Assembly: GCA_937896065.1 (NCBI GenBank) | Contig: CALBLI010000071.1 | Location: 1-47,908 of the forward strand | From: an uncultured Caryophanales bacterium | GTDB lineage: Bacteria > Bacillota_I > Bacilli_A > RFN20 > CAG-288 | DNA length: 47,908 nucleotides | Direction of reading: 5' to 3' | Shown: in pieces, positions 35,142-43,283 of the stretch | Position numbering within the stretch: the first letter of the stretch is position 1 | Layout: every line of letters starts with the position of its first letter | Program-made: the position numbers and the translations under genes | Notes under the pieces: generated by a model | Seen by the model: the letters and a program-made list of their open reading frames with translations, nothing else | Told to the model about the DNA's origin: nothing | Databases searched by the model: none

Positions 35142-36695
35142 TTAAAAAGTTTCATCATTTTCTGATTCAATTTTGACATCTGTTGGTTCATTTTTTAATT
35201 TTGCCGGTACGCTATTTGTATTAGCATTATCAGTTAAAACCTTTTTATCAGCTGAAATACCAATGCCATAGAAAGTAAATGAAGAAATAAGATATCCTAA
35301 AATTAAGAAAATTAATGCGACAAGGAAAGCATTTATCCCATCGGTTATAACGCCAACATCAATAGAATCGTAAACAATATTATTTTTATATGTTTTGTAT
35401 AAATAATGATATTCATCGTTAGCAGTATTTAAATCATTCTTGATTTGACTATAGTAAGAATTTAATTTATTAACAAATTCAGCATTTTTTGCTTCCCATT
35501 CAGGTTCAGATGAAGTTTTGGCTTTCTTTAAGTGATCTAAAACTGAGCCAGCGGTATAATTTGCATTATCAGCATAGCCATATCTTGTAACAAGAGCGGT
35601 AAGTTCTTTTTCTTTATCTCTTAATTTTTGAAGCTCAGCAACGTATTCTTCAAATGTTTTGGAATAGACGGCTTCTTTATCACCAAAAGCATTGACATAT
35701 TTTTCAATAGCTTCATTTTTGTTTTTGATATCTACTTGAACATTAGCAAGTGAATTAGCAACCTTTTTGGCAGCATCTTCAATTCTTGCAATCTCACTAT
35801 CAATGTTTTCTTTATCAAAAGCAATATAATTTTCTACCATATATTCACTTTTAAGATCATCAAGATATGTAGTAGTTGAAGAGGAAGCGTATTTGTTTAC
35901 AAAAGCAGTTTGCTTTTGTTGAATTGTTGTTTTATTATCAGAAGTTAATATTGAATCAGAGAATGATTTAGCTGAGGCTGAATAAAAATTATTGATAGCA
36001 TCATATTGATTAATTAATGCATCAAGAGTGACAGAGTAATCATATGAAGTAATAGAATCTGGTAAATAAGAATTGATACTTGCTGATTCTACCTTTTGCA
36101 AAGCTATCTTTTTTATATTCTCAATCAAATCTTTAATAAACTCTTTAGCAATAGTATCTTTATTACCAATGTATTTTGTTTTAGCAGTAATGACATACGA
36201 ATTGGTTAATGTTTCGATTTTATTATCATTTTTAATAGTTTTCTCTTCAATAGATAAAGCTTCTTTTTCAACCAATTTATCCGATGAAAATGTATATTTT
36301 CTACTATTTTCATCATTTTCTGATTTGATATTTTTAATCACTGATTCTACATTGCTTTTTGAAATTATATCTTGATATGAAAAGTTTGAACCATCAAAAT
36401 ATTTTATTGTCTTATCAGTAGTTTGCTCACCATTACTTGTTGTACTAGTTGTCTTTTCAATAATGAAAGGAAGATTTAGTGTAAAACTTGAGGTTAATGT
36501 ACTTTTTGACGGATTGTAATATAATGATGCAAAAAGATATCCGATGATAGCAAAAAGCAGGGTAATTATAGCAATAAAATATTTATATTTAGCTAAATAA
36601 TGACCATACTTTGCAAGAGTCATTCCATTAGATTTTTTCTCATCGCTATTTTGAATAATTAAAACATTTTTATTATCACTATTTTTATTTTCCAT
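35142..36695 (-). CDS. Wzz/chain-length-determinant-like membrane protein
   Basis: A 517-residue protein with one membrane helix near the start (about 36-58, YFIAIITLLFAIIGYLFASL) and one near the end (about 450-475, AFLVALIFLILGYLISSFTF). The long external middle is rich in Lys/Glu/Ser/Asn and predicted helix/coiled coil (EARIED, KNEAIEK, KLRDKEKELTALV). This two-helix layout suits polysaccharide co-polymerases (Wzz) that set glycan chain length. It lies 17 bases after a sugar transferase gene in the same direction, which supports that. No tyrosine kinase motif is present. Sequence similarity to Wzz is weak to the eye, so this is inference. Confidence 0.55.
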   Translation of the reverse strand: MENKNSDNKNVLIIQNSDEKKSNGMTLAKYGHYLAKYKYFIAIITLLFAIIGYLFASLYYNPSKSTLTSSFTLNLPFIIEKTTSTTSNGEQTTDKTIKYFDGSNFSYQDIISKSNVESVIKNIKSENDENSRKYTFSSDKLVEKEALSIEEKTIKNDNKIETLTNSYVITAKTKYIGNKDTIAKEFIKDLIENIKKIALQKVESASINSYLPDSITSYDYSVTLDALINQYDAINNFYSASAKSFSDSILTSDNKTTIQQKQTAFVNKYASSSTTTYLDDLKSEYMVENYIAFDKENIDSEIARIEDAAKKVANSLANVQVDIKNKNEAIEKYVNAFGDKEAVYSKTFEEYVAELQKLRDKEKELTALVTRYGYADNANYTAGSVLDHLKKAKTSSEPEWEAKNAEFVNKLNSYYSQIKNDLNTANDEYHYLYKTYKNNIVYDSIDVGVITDGINAFLVALIFLILGYLISSFTFYGIGISADKKVLTDNANTNSVPAKLKNEPTDVKIESENDETF

Positions 36696-36712
36696 ATATT
36701 CACCTCTATTAT

Positions 36713-37432
36713 TTATTTAGCACCGTCTTTTTTAAATACTTTAACAGCTGTAAGCATGATGATTTTAAAATCAAGCCATAATGAACGATGTTTGATATAG
36801 TATAGTTCCATATTGATTCTTTCAGTGTAATCAACCGAGCTTCTTCCATGACATGCCCAATAAGAAGTCAAACCTGGTTTTACTGAAAGCAAGACATTTC
36901 TAGTCAATCCATATTTGCTAGATTCAATATCAATGATAGGTCTTGGACCAACAATTGACATTTGACCAATCAATATATTGAATAACTGAGGAAGCTCATC
37001 CAGTGATGACTTTCGTAAAAACTTACCTACTTTAGTTATTCTAGGATCGTTATCAACTTTAAACTCTCGATAGAATTGTTCAAGCTGTTCTTTAGATAAT
37101 TGCTCTTCAATAGGTCTATTATCACTTTTCATAGTTCTAAATTTTAACATTGAAAATGGCTTTCCTTTTTTACCTAGTCTTCGATGCTTATAAAATACAG
37201 GACCTTTAGAAGTACATTTTACAAGCAGTGCTAAGATAAGAAAAAGTGGTGACAAAAGAATAATAGCTAAAAAAGAACTGATAATATCAAAAATTCTTTT
37301 AAAAAAAGCAAAAATAGGTTTCTTTTTATAATAGATAGTACTATTGATAGTAGCTTCTATTTTTTGCATTTCTAAAGTGTTTTGTTCTTCAACACTTGGT
37401 GTATTTACTTGGCTATCTTGATTATCAAACAT
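36713..37432 (-). CDS. Undecaprenyl-phosphate sugar-phosphate transferase (bac_transf)
   Basis: A 239-residue membrane enzyme of the short WbaP/PglC class. A membrane helix (about 47-70) follows KRIFD. The catalytic core shows GPVFYKHRRLGKKGKPFSML, KFRTMKSD, RKSSLDELPQLFNILIGQMS, IVGPRP and KPGLTSYWACHGRSSVDYTE. It moves a hexose phosphate from UDP-sugar to undecaprenyl phosphate, the first step of a surface glycan. The start has no Shine-Dalgarno and the promoter -10 is 9 bases upstream, so the mRNA may be leaderless. It heads the operon with the Wzz-like gene. Confidence 0.92.
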   Translation of the reverse strand: MFDNQDSQVNTPSVEEQNTLEMQKIEATINSTIYYKKKPIFAFFKRIFDIISSFLAIILLSPLFLILALLVKCTSKGPVFYKHRRLGKKGKPFSMLKFRTMKSDNRPIEEQLSKEQLEQFYREFKVDNDPRITKVGKFLRKSSLDELPQLFNILIGQMSIVGPRPIIDIESSKYGLTRNVLLSVKPGLTSYWACHGRSSVDYTERINMELYYIKHRSLWLDFKIIMLTAVKVFKKDGAK

Positions 37433-37441
37433 AATAATAAA

Positions 37442-37470
37442 ATTATATCATAGATATAATACATATACAA
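37442..37470 (-). promoter_or_regulatory. Promoter of the sugar transferase operon
   Basis: On the minus strand, TTGTAT (37470-37465) and TATAAT (37447-37442) are 17 bp apart. The expected start is 2-3 nt before the ATG at 37432. Confidence 0.6.
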
Positions 37471-38042
37471 AAGTAAAAAATATAGTAGCTGATGAATTTT
37501 TTTTATATTGATTTTTACCAGTTGGACTTATAAGTCTTCAACAAATGAAAATGTATCTTATAAAAGAAAAAAAGTATATAAATTTAATACCTTCAAAAAG
37601 CAAGATACATTTTTATTTATTTATGGTTACATATAGCATGAATAAATTATATATTTTAGATAAAAATGATAATTAAATTTTTTTAATCAACAATGAAAAT
37701 GTATTATAAAAACTGCATATAGTCTTTGATAAGTTTAAGCTGCTATCTAATTCATATTCATCATCAACAATGTAGTTGATTTGTGTTTATCATTTCCATT
37801 AAATTTTATGGCTGTTTGACCTAATAAAAAAGGTAAGAATCTCATGAATTGAAAAACAATAACAAGTTCTAGATTTGATCAGCTTTTTTATAAGACTTGC
37901 TTTTATCTTTAATTAGTATAAATATAAAAAGAGCGATGTGTAAGCAGAATTAAGAAACTAAGACGATAATTGATTAATCAATATTTGATAAACTTTTTCT
38001 TCCATAAGAGAAGCCTTAAATTAGATAAACTTAGATTTAAGG

Positions 38043-38066
38043 TTAAAAATTAGATCTAATTTTTAA
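38043..38066. repeat. Perfect 24-bp palindrome centred on AGATCT
   Basis: The arms TTAAAAATTAGA and TCTAATTTTTAA meet with no spacer. It is preceded at once by another inverted repeat (CCTTAAAT at 38014-38021 with ATTTAAGG at 38035-38042). Confidence 0.5.
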
Positions 38067-38175
38067 TTTTCTATTCTTAATGATAAACATCAAAGTCAGC
38101 ATTACATATATAAAAAATGACGTAGATAAATTATTAAAATATAATGATCATATATCAATCAATGTTTTAAGAAAG

Positions 38176-38730
38176 CTAAAGTTCAAAACTATCGAAATAG
38201 CTCACAATAATACCAGTGATTTGCTCGACTGTTCTAATTGATAGATGATAATCTCTTTTTGATTCTAAAGAGTGGGTAAGACTTGGAAAGATATAAGAAT
38301 GGGGAAACATAGCTAACTTTTCTCTTGAATTTTGAAGATAAGAATCATTTTCTCCACAAATTATTAAATCACGATTGTTAATATATTTTAAAGAATCATC
38401 GATTGGTGTTAAAAACATTTGGTAAATTTTATCAGAGCTAGAGTAAAATTCCTTTAATTCGCCAGATAATAAAGTTCCAATTGATTTGGATAAGAAGATA
38501 ACCTTATCGTAGTCAGAGATATTAACAACTTTTTTTACATGCTCGTTTATATATTCTCTCCCTCTATTTATGCTATCAATAAGAGGTTCTTCATCACTTT
38601 CTTTTGGTAGGTCATAATGAAGATATATCATCTCATAATCATGAGACTCAATAAATTTAGATGGATAGTAAAGAAGTGATCTATCAGTTGAATATTTTCT
38701 TCCAGGAAATACAATGCATAACTTTTTCAT
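38176..38730 (-). CDS. Small alpha/beta-hydrolase-like protein
   Basis: A 184-residue protein. It has a beta strand with FPGRKYS, a nucleophile-elbow-like segment KVIFLSKSIGT with Ser83, then Asp129 in ICGENDSYL and His153 in FPSLTHSLE, giving a plausible Ser-Asp-His order. The elbow reads S-x-S-x-G instead of G-x-S-x-G. No signal peptide, so it is cytosolic. Possible roles include esterase or thioesterase; there is no substrate clue in the neighbours. A GAGGT ribosome site precedes the ATG. It is divergent from the next genes. Confidence 0.6.
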   Translation of the reverse strand: MKKLCIVFPGRKYSTDRSLLYYPSKFIESHDYEMIYLHYDLPKESDEEPLIDSINRGREYINEHVKKVVNISDYDKVIFLSKSIGTLLSGELKEFYSSSDKIYQMFLTPIDDSLKYINNRDLIICGENDSYLQNSREKLAMFPHSYIFPSLTHSLESKRDYHLSIRTVEQITGIIVSYFDSFEL

Positions 38731-38865
38731 TTTTTACCTCGAGTAACTATAAATATTTTATCAATTTTTAAATAATACTAGTAATATTATAATAGTAATT
38801 TATAAATAGCTTTATATTTTGGATGTTTTAGTTTAAAATAAATTACTTTTTTAAGGAGGTAAGTG

Positions 38866-39102
38866 ATGTCAAAAATGAATGGTATTGTGCTTCAAACAAA
38901 CAAAGATAAATGTGTTGTCAAAGCTGGTAATGAATTTTATTTATTAACAAATGTTAATAAAAAAGTTGATGAAAAAATTGAATTTGATTCATCAGATGCA
39001 CTTATAATGCCATCATTTATGTTTGCTATTGCGGCCTTAAATGAAGAAGACTTATCAAATACGTTAGACTTTATTCAAAGTAAATGGTTTAGTAAAAAAT
39101 AA
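38866..39102 (+). CDS. Small protein resembling the RsgI N-terminal domain
   Basis: A 78-residue protein. I chose ATG 38866, 5 nt after AAGGAGGT; GTG 38863 is too close. The core, MNGIVLQTNKDKCVVKAGNE and then KKVDEKIEF, resembles the N-terminal anti-sigma domain of RsgI-type proteins (MKGIVLE...AIVLTPDGEF...VGDEIEF). There is no membrane helix or sensing domain after it. It lies 11 bases before a lipoprotein gene and is probably co-transcribed with it. The function is uncertain and the family match is by eye. Confidence 0.4.
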   Translation: MSKMNGIVLQTNKDKCVVKAGNEFYLLTNVNKKVDEKIEFDSSDALIMPSFMFAIAALNEEDLSNTLDFIQSKWFSKK

Positions 39103-39113
39103 AGGAAAATAAA

Positions 39114-40484
39114 ATGAAGAAAAAAATTATACTTTTACCACTTTTTGCTTGTTTGATATCATCTTGTAGCAAAAATGAAGAAAATAAATTTGTAACAGGT
39201 CAGAATGCTGATAAGCCTGTTGTTTTTTATGGGACACCTGTTTTAACTCAAAATACATTAAATGGTTCATATCAACTTGAATATGATGATGAAGCATTAT
39301 CTTTTAATGATAAAACATTATACGTAGGCTTGAATTATGAAGAACTTGCTAATCTTCAAGCTGATATGATTTATAACTATATTCAAGTAAATAAGGACTC
39401 CATCAATAGGAAGAAAACAAATAGTGCTGGTGAAGTAATTGATGAGAATAATATCTTATCCTACATATTGGTTACAGATGATAATAGTTCGCTTCTTTCA
39501 CGAATGCAAATTAGAGCTATTAGAAAGAGACTAGGAACTTTAGAAACTGACACAAATGGTAGTGAAATCCTTGATTGTGGAAGTGAAATTTCAATAAAAA
39601 AGCAAGGAACTTTGCAATTTACAAATGCTGATGACACAAAAACAGAATTTTCAATTGAAGAAGCTTCCTCTATCGTTATGAAAGGCTCAACTTCATCTGT
39701 TGAATATTTAACAAGAAGCATTTTCACTGAAAGAGAAGCTGATACTTCAAGTAGACCAATTGACTTGGTTATTACAGTAAGTGATGCTCTTTCAGTTTCA
39801 TGTTATAACAATTGGTGCCGAAATAATAAAGTGCCAGTTTTTGGCTTTGGTGGCAATTCAGATGCCTTAAAATGTATGCAAGATAAAGTTGATGTTCCAT
39901 ATGCTGGAACAGTATATGTAAATAATAGTTATTTAGCATATATGAAAGCTAGAGCTTTGTATAATTTGATGGAAAATAAAGATAATTTTTATGAATATGG
40001 AATCACAGTTGCTGATGATCAAGGATGCTATTTAGAAAATGGAAGTAAGTATATTAAATATGTTACAAATAGCAAAAATAATAGTAAAAAACTTCTTTTA
40101 TCTGGGAGAATTGTTAATTATACAAATGCATCTGAATATAGTAATTATGATGAAAGGAAAAATTTTGATTCTACATTAAAATATACTTCAACAACAAATC
40201 ATAAAATTTGGTATAACCGCATATTAACTGATCGAAGTATTATCAGTGAAGATGCTGCAAAAGATATAGATGATTACGAGTATACATATGATAAAAAATA
40301 TTTTTCAATGTTAAATTTAAATGAACAAATGACTGACGAAGAGCGTACAACTGATTATTATAAACTTCAAAATGAAAAATATTTTTTAAAGCAATTTGTC
40401 AATTTAAATGACTATGATGGCTATTTGATTGAGCTATATAAATCAACTAATGCTAAAGAGTATCTAAGTGCTATCAAGCAATAA
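39114..40484 (+). CDS. MglB-like sugar-binding-type lipoprotein
   Basis: A 456-residue lipoprotein with signal peptide KKKIILLPLFACLIS and lipobox SSC-S. The body fits the type I periplasmic binding protein fold of the galactose/ribose class: KPVVFYGTP, then YVGLNYEELANLQADMIYNY, then IDLVITVSDALSVS, then KVPVFGFGGNSDALKCM, then AGTVYVNNSYLAYMKARALY. The last 100 residues are extra. No ABC permease or ATPase for sugar uptake is nearby, so it may serve a remote transporter or signalling. AGGAAAA ribosome site. Likely in one operon with the RsgI-N-like gene. Confidence 0.65.
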   Translation: MKKKIILLPLFACLISSCSKNEENKFVTGQNADKPVVFYGTPVLTQNTLNGSYQLEYDDEALSFNDKTLYVGLNYEELANLQADMIYNYIQVNKDSINRKKTNSAGEVIDENNILSYILVTDDNSSLLSRMQIRAIRKRLGTLETDTNGSEILDCGSEISIKKQGTLQFTNADDTKTEFSIEEASSIVMKGSTSSVEYLTRSIFTEREADTSSRPIDLVITVSDALSVSCYNNWCRNNKVPVFGFGGNSDALKCMQDKVDVPYAGTVYVNNSYLAYMKARALYNLMENKDNFYEYGITVADDQGCYLENGSKYIKYVTNSKNNSKKLLLSGRIVNYTNASEYSNYDERKNFDSTLKYTSTTNHKIWYNRILTDRSIISEDAAKDIDDYEYTYDKKYFSMLNLNEQMTDEERTTDYYKLQNEKYFLKQFVNLNDYDGYLIELYKSTNAKEYLSAIKQ

Positions 40485-40574
40485 AATATTCTTGTTTTAT
40501 TAATTTATCTTTATATTTCTTTTAAAATGCATTAAAATTATATAGATATATTTGTTAATTAATGGGGGTAGAAT

Positions 40575-41492
40575 ATGACAAGAAGAACTTCTTACCAACT
40601 ATCAATACTATTCAATGCTGTAATTTTTGTTTTAGAAGCATTTGTTTTAACTAATAAATTTTTATGCTATATCCCTTATTCAACAACAGTTGCTGGCTTA
40701 ACACCTTACAAAGTGACTGAATTATATCAATTCGATGTTGTTGCTAATATTTGCATAGCTCTTGCTTGTTTCTTTATGATGGTTAGAGAAATTAGATATC
40801 TTAGAAACAAAAGAGATTACAGAAGAGTCAATGACTTCTTTGTTATTTTCAAATTATCAGCTATTATTTTAGGGATGATAACTTTCTTTATGGCCATGAT
40901 TTACTATCCTATGTTTGAGTGGAAAAATCGTGATTTAACTGTTCTTCTTTATGACATCCATTATACATTGTGGGCGTATATTGTTCTTCCATGGCTTGCC
41001 TTAGCTAGTTTTGTCTTCTTTGATAGAGATCCAAGAACTAAAATTGTTAAATTTTTATACGTTTGGATTTTGCCAGCTATTTATGTCGGTGCAATTATGC
41101 TTTTGACTTATTATAGAATCATTAAATCACCACATTCAATATTAGATTTAAGAATAGTCTTCCGTACAAGAGGTAACTTATATGTCTTCATTTATGTAAT
41201 GGTAGGTGTTTTTGTTGGCTCATACATTTTAGGATTTTTACTTTTACTTCTCAGAAATTATTTTGCAAAACAAACTGAACTTGCTGGCATTGAAAAAATA
41301 AATGATGGTGTCGGTGCAATTGATGCTGAACTTGTTGATAAGACAACCAAAAAAGAAGTTAAAGATGCTAAGAAGAAAGCTAAAGAATTAAAAGCTAGTG
41401 AAAAGCAAAGCAAGAAAGATTCAAAGAATAATAAAAGCGGCAAAAATAACAAAAATAGCAAAAAAGCAAAAGCTAAAACCATAGCAGCTTAA
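40575..41492 (+). CDS. Multi-pass membrane protein with Lys-rich C-terminal tail
   Basis: A 305-residue protein with about six membrane helices (approx. 10-30, 52-72, 92-112, 132-152, 160-180 and 205-230). A cytosolic C-terminus of about 70 residues is very rich in Lys, Asn and Ala (KKEVKDAKKKAKELK). I do not recognise the family with confidence; the layout is like Pr6Pr/FAR-17a-type proteins found in mycoplasmas. GGGGG ribosome site. A terminator lies after it. The next gene is a PAP2 phosphatase. Confidence 0.5.
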   Translation: MTRRTSYQLSILFNAVIFVLEAFVLTNKFLCYIPYSTTVAGLTPYKVTELYQFDVVANICIALACFFMMVREIRYLRNKRDYRRVNDFFVIFKLSAIILGMITFFMAMIYYPMFEWKNRDLTVLLYDIHYTLWAYIVLPWLALASFVFFDRDPRTKIVKFLYVWILPAIYVGAIMLLTYYRIIKSPHSILDLRIVFRTRGNLYVFIYVMVGVFVGSYILGFLLLLLRNYFAKQTELAGIEKINDGVGAIDAELVDKTTKKEVKDAKKKAKELKASEKQSKKDSKNNKSGKNNKNSKKAKAKTIAA

Positions 41493-41497
41493 TTAAT

Positions 41498-41524
41498 AAA
41501 ACATAGCATATAGCTATGTTTTTT
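41498..41524 (+). terminator. Terminator after the membrane protein gene
   Basis: AAAACATAGC (41498-41507) pairs with GCTATGTTTT (41513-41522) around ATATA, and a short T run follows. Confidence 0.7.
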
Positions 41525-41553
41525 ATTATTTTATAAATTTAGGAAAACTTTAT

Positions 41554-42492
41554 ATGAATATATTGAAGGAAAAGAAAATTGATTTATACATGCCAATTAC
41601 AGTTTTAGGTCTAGTCATTTTAGGTCTTATTTTTGGCAGTGTTTTTGACTTATCAATTTCAAAAGCAATTTATACTGAAAGAAACTTCGTCAGTTATTTT
41701 ACTGAGTACGTTGGAACTATACCAGCTGCTTTTACATTTATAATTTCGTCTATTATGTTATTTTTATATTTTTCAAAAAGAAATGATATTAAATTCAATT
41801 CAGTCTATAAATATTTATCTCTCCTTTTAACACCTTTAGCTGGTGCTTTCTGGGGATATGATGCTTTAAAAGACTATTTACCTAAGACAATGTATGCAAT
41901 AGCAATAGGTGTAGCTGTTTCTATTCCTTTAGGATATTTATTATATTTGGACTTAAAAAGAAAATACTCTGATAGCTTTGCTCGTGATGCTTTAGTGATT
42001 ATCTTAGCTTATATAACGTCAATTGTATTAACATTTGGATTAAAGTCGCTTATTGCAAGACCAAGATTTTATTATTTATTAAATGAAAATCCTGATTTTT
42101 CATTATTTAGAAATTGGTTTGATTTTTCAACAAATAAAACTATTTATCCTAATGTCATTAAAAAAACCTTCATTCAATCCTGGCCAAGTGGGCACTCTAG
42201 TTTTTCAGCACTTCTTTATTTATTATTACTTACTCCTTTTTCTAGAAAAAATAAAAGAAGACATCTTACTTTTGCATGTGTAACAATTTATGCATTATTT
42301 ATTATGCTCGGTAGAATTCTTGATGGTCATCATTATTTAAGTGATGTATCAAGTGGTTTTTTCATTGGTTCACTATCAGCATTTATATATATGATTTTTA
42401 TACCTAAAGATTTGTTTATTAAAAATAAGAATATAAAAAAAGAAGAATTAACAAATAAAATTGATACTTCTATAAAAAAGGAAAATAATTAA
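41554..42492 (+). CDS. PAP2-family membrane phosphatase
   Basis: A 312-residue membrane protein with about seven helices and the PAP2 phosphatase signature in order: KSLIARPR (about 164), PSGHSSFSA (about 210), GRILDGHHYLSDV (about 252), giving the K-x6-RP, SGH and R-x5-H-x3-D residues. The family removes phosphate from lipid phosphates; in bacteria many act on undecaprenyl diphosphate, which would link it to the surface glycan genes here, but the substrate is inferred. The start has no strong ribosome site (AGGAAAAC). It ends in a Lys/Asn-rich tail. Confidence 0.88.
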   Translation: MNILKEKKIDLYMPITVLGLVILGLIFGSVFDLSISKAIYTERNFVSYFTEYVGTIPAAFTFIISSIMLFLYFSKRNDIKFNSVYKYLSLLLTPLAGAFWGYDALKDYLPKTMYAIAIGVAVSIPLGYLLYLDLKRKYSDSFARDALVIILAYITSIVLTFGLKSLIARPRFYYLLNENPDFSLFRNWFDFSTNKTIYPNVIKKTFIQSWPSGHSSFSALLYLLLLTPFSRKNKRRHLTFACVTIYALFIMLGRILDGHHYLSDVSSGFFIGSLSAFIYMIFIPKDLFIKNKNIKKEELTNKIDTSIKKENN

Positions 42493-42499
42493 ATTTAAC

Positions 42500-42528
42500 T
42501 TGCTTTTTTCATCTATATCGATTATAGT
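42500..42528 (+). promoter_or_regulatory. Candidate promoter of the tRNA pair
   Basis: TTGCTT at 42500-42505 and TATAGT at 42523-42528, 17 bp apart, place the start about 8 nt before the first tRNA. Confidence 0.45.
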
Positions 42529-42542
42529 TTATATTGCTTTTT

Positions 42543-42618
42543 GGCTGCGTAGCTCAGTTGGTAGAGCAGCCGGTTCATACCCGGTATGTCGAGAGTTCGA
42601 TTCTCCCCGCAGCCACCA
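42543..42618 (+). tRNA. tRNA-Met (elongator, anticodon CAT)
   Basis: Acceptor GGCTGCG/CGCAGCC, D arm GCTC/GAGC, anticodon stem GCCGG/CCGGT with loop TTCATAC, T arm GAGAG/CTCCC (one wobble-like mismatch) with loop TTCGATT, discriminator A, encoded CCA. The paired 1-72 and lack of three G-C pairs in the anticodon stem argue against the initiator; it closely resembles Bacillus elongator tRNA-Met. Confidence 0.9.
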
Positions 42619-42621
42619 AAA

Positions 42622-42698
42622 GGATCCATAGCTCAATTGGTTAGAGCACTCGGCCCATAACCGAGATGTTGCAGGTTCAAGTCCTGCTGGATCCACCA
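42622..42698 (+). tRNA. tRNA with anticodon CAT, probably tRNA-Ile2 (lysidine type)
   Basis: Acceptor GGATCCA/TGGATCC, D arm GCTC/GAGC, anticodon stem CTCGG/CCGAG with loop CCCATAA, T arm GCAGG/CCTGC with loop TTCAAGT, A73 and encoded CCA. The CATAA half of the loop matches Bacillus tRNA-Ile(CAU), which reads AUA after TilS adds lysidine. Position 33 is C where U is nearly universal. It is not the initiator (1-72 pair G-C). Confidence 0.75.
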
Positions 42699-42706
42699 GT
42701 AATATT

Positions 42707-42731
42707 GTGCCAAAAAGAGTGGCACTTTTTT
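42707..42731 (+). terminator. Terminator of the tRNA pair
   Basis: GTGCCA (42707-42712) pairs with TGGCAC (42720-42725) and TTTTTT follows. Confidence 0.8.
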
Positions 42732-42795
42732 ATTTTCAAAAAGAAATCAAGTGTAAATTTACATTTGTAAATTTATTTTAATTTTATTAAAAAGG

Positions 42796-42824
42796 TTGTA
42801 AACTTCGTTTTAATTTTTTATATT
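42796..42824 (+). promoter_or_regulatory. Promoter of the DUF2188 gene
   Basis: TTGTAA at 42796-42801 and TATATT at 42819-42824, 17 bp apart. The ATG at 42854 has AGGAGG ahead of it. Confidence 0.6.
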
Positions 42825-42853
42825 ATTATTGTATATTTTTAGGAGGAAAAAAT

Positions 42854-43063
42854 ATGGCTGGTAAAATTTATCATGTTTCAAAAAGAGCCGAAGATAAAAA
42901 ATGGGCAGTAAAAGCTGCTGGCTCAGAGAAAGTTATCAAATTATTTGATACTAAAGAAGAGGCTATGGAATATACTGAAAAGATGGCTGAAAATCAAGGT
43001 GCTTCTTTTGTTTCTCATGCTTCAAAGGGTGCTAACAAAGGACGCATCCAGTCTAAAAAATAA
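42854..43063 (+). CDS. DUF2188-domain protein
   Basis: A 69-residue protein matching the DUF2188 pattern: IYHVSKRAEDKKWAVKAAGS, then KLFDTKEEAMEYTEKMAENQ, then GASFVSHASKG and GRIQ. Small basic cytosolic proteins of this family are common; their role is not established. AGGAGG precedes the ATG. It has its own promoter and terminator, so it is a single-gene unit. Confidence 0.85.
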   Translation: MAGKIYHVSKRAEDKKWAVKAAGSEKVIKLFDTKEEAMEYTEKMAENQGASFVSHASKGANKGRIQSKK

Positions 43064-43073
43064 TTAAAAAAAC

Positions 43074-43110
43074 AAGGATGGTAAAATAATTAAAAAAACC
43101 ATCCTTTTTT
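43074..43110 (+). terminator. Terminator of the DUF2188 gene
   Basis: AAGGATGGT (43074-43082) pairs with ACCATCCTT (43098-43106), followed by a T run. Confidence 0.8.
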
Positions 43111-43283
43111 AATGCAAAATATTTTTTATTTTTAAAATGAATTAAAAAAATAATTTCACTTAAAAATATAGATGAATTCGCACTTTTTAAAGATAATAAA
43201 TTAAAATAATATTTTTTTACTTTTATATGAATATCAATTAAATTATAATATTTAATGTTTAAAATAAATCTGGAGGATTTCTT

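Larger units (their letters stand above)
37433..38175. other. 740-bp gene-free, repeat-rich region
   Basis: No gene is recognised. Notable structures are a near-repeat of CAACAAATGAAAATGTAT (37539-37556) at 37689 (one base shorter, CAACAATGAAAATGTAT); an inverted repeat AAAATGTATCTT (37548-37559)/AAGATACATTTT (37602-37613); CCTTAAAT/ATTTAAGG at 38014-38042; and a perfect 24-bp palindrome at 38043-38066 centred on AGATCT. Some minus-strand frames look protein-like but have many stops. It may be the remains of a lost mobile element. Confidence 0.5.

Noticed and set aside
38083..38250. A 55-codon plus-strand frame starting at 38083
   Set aside because: It runs antisense into the hydrolase gene, has no ribosome site, and shows no family pattern.
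42622..42698. Initiator tRNA-fMet for the second CAU tRNA
   Set aside because: Its first pair is G-C, and the anticodon stem lacks three consecutive G-C pairs.
43111..43283. Clear ftsH promoter
   Set aside because: A TATAAT occurs at 43244-43249, but no reasonable -35 box lies at the right distance.
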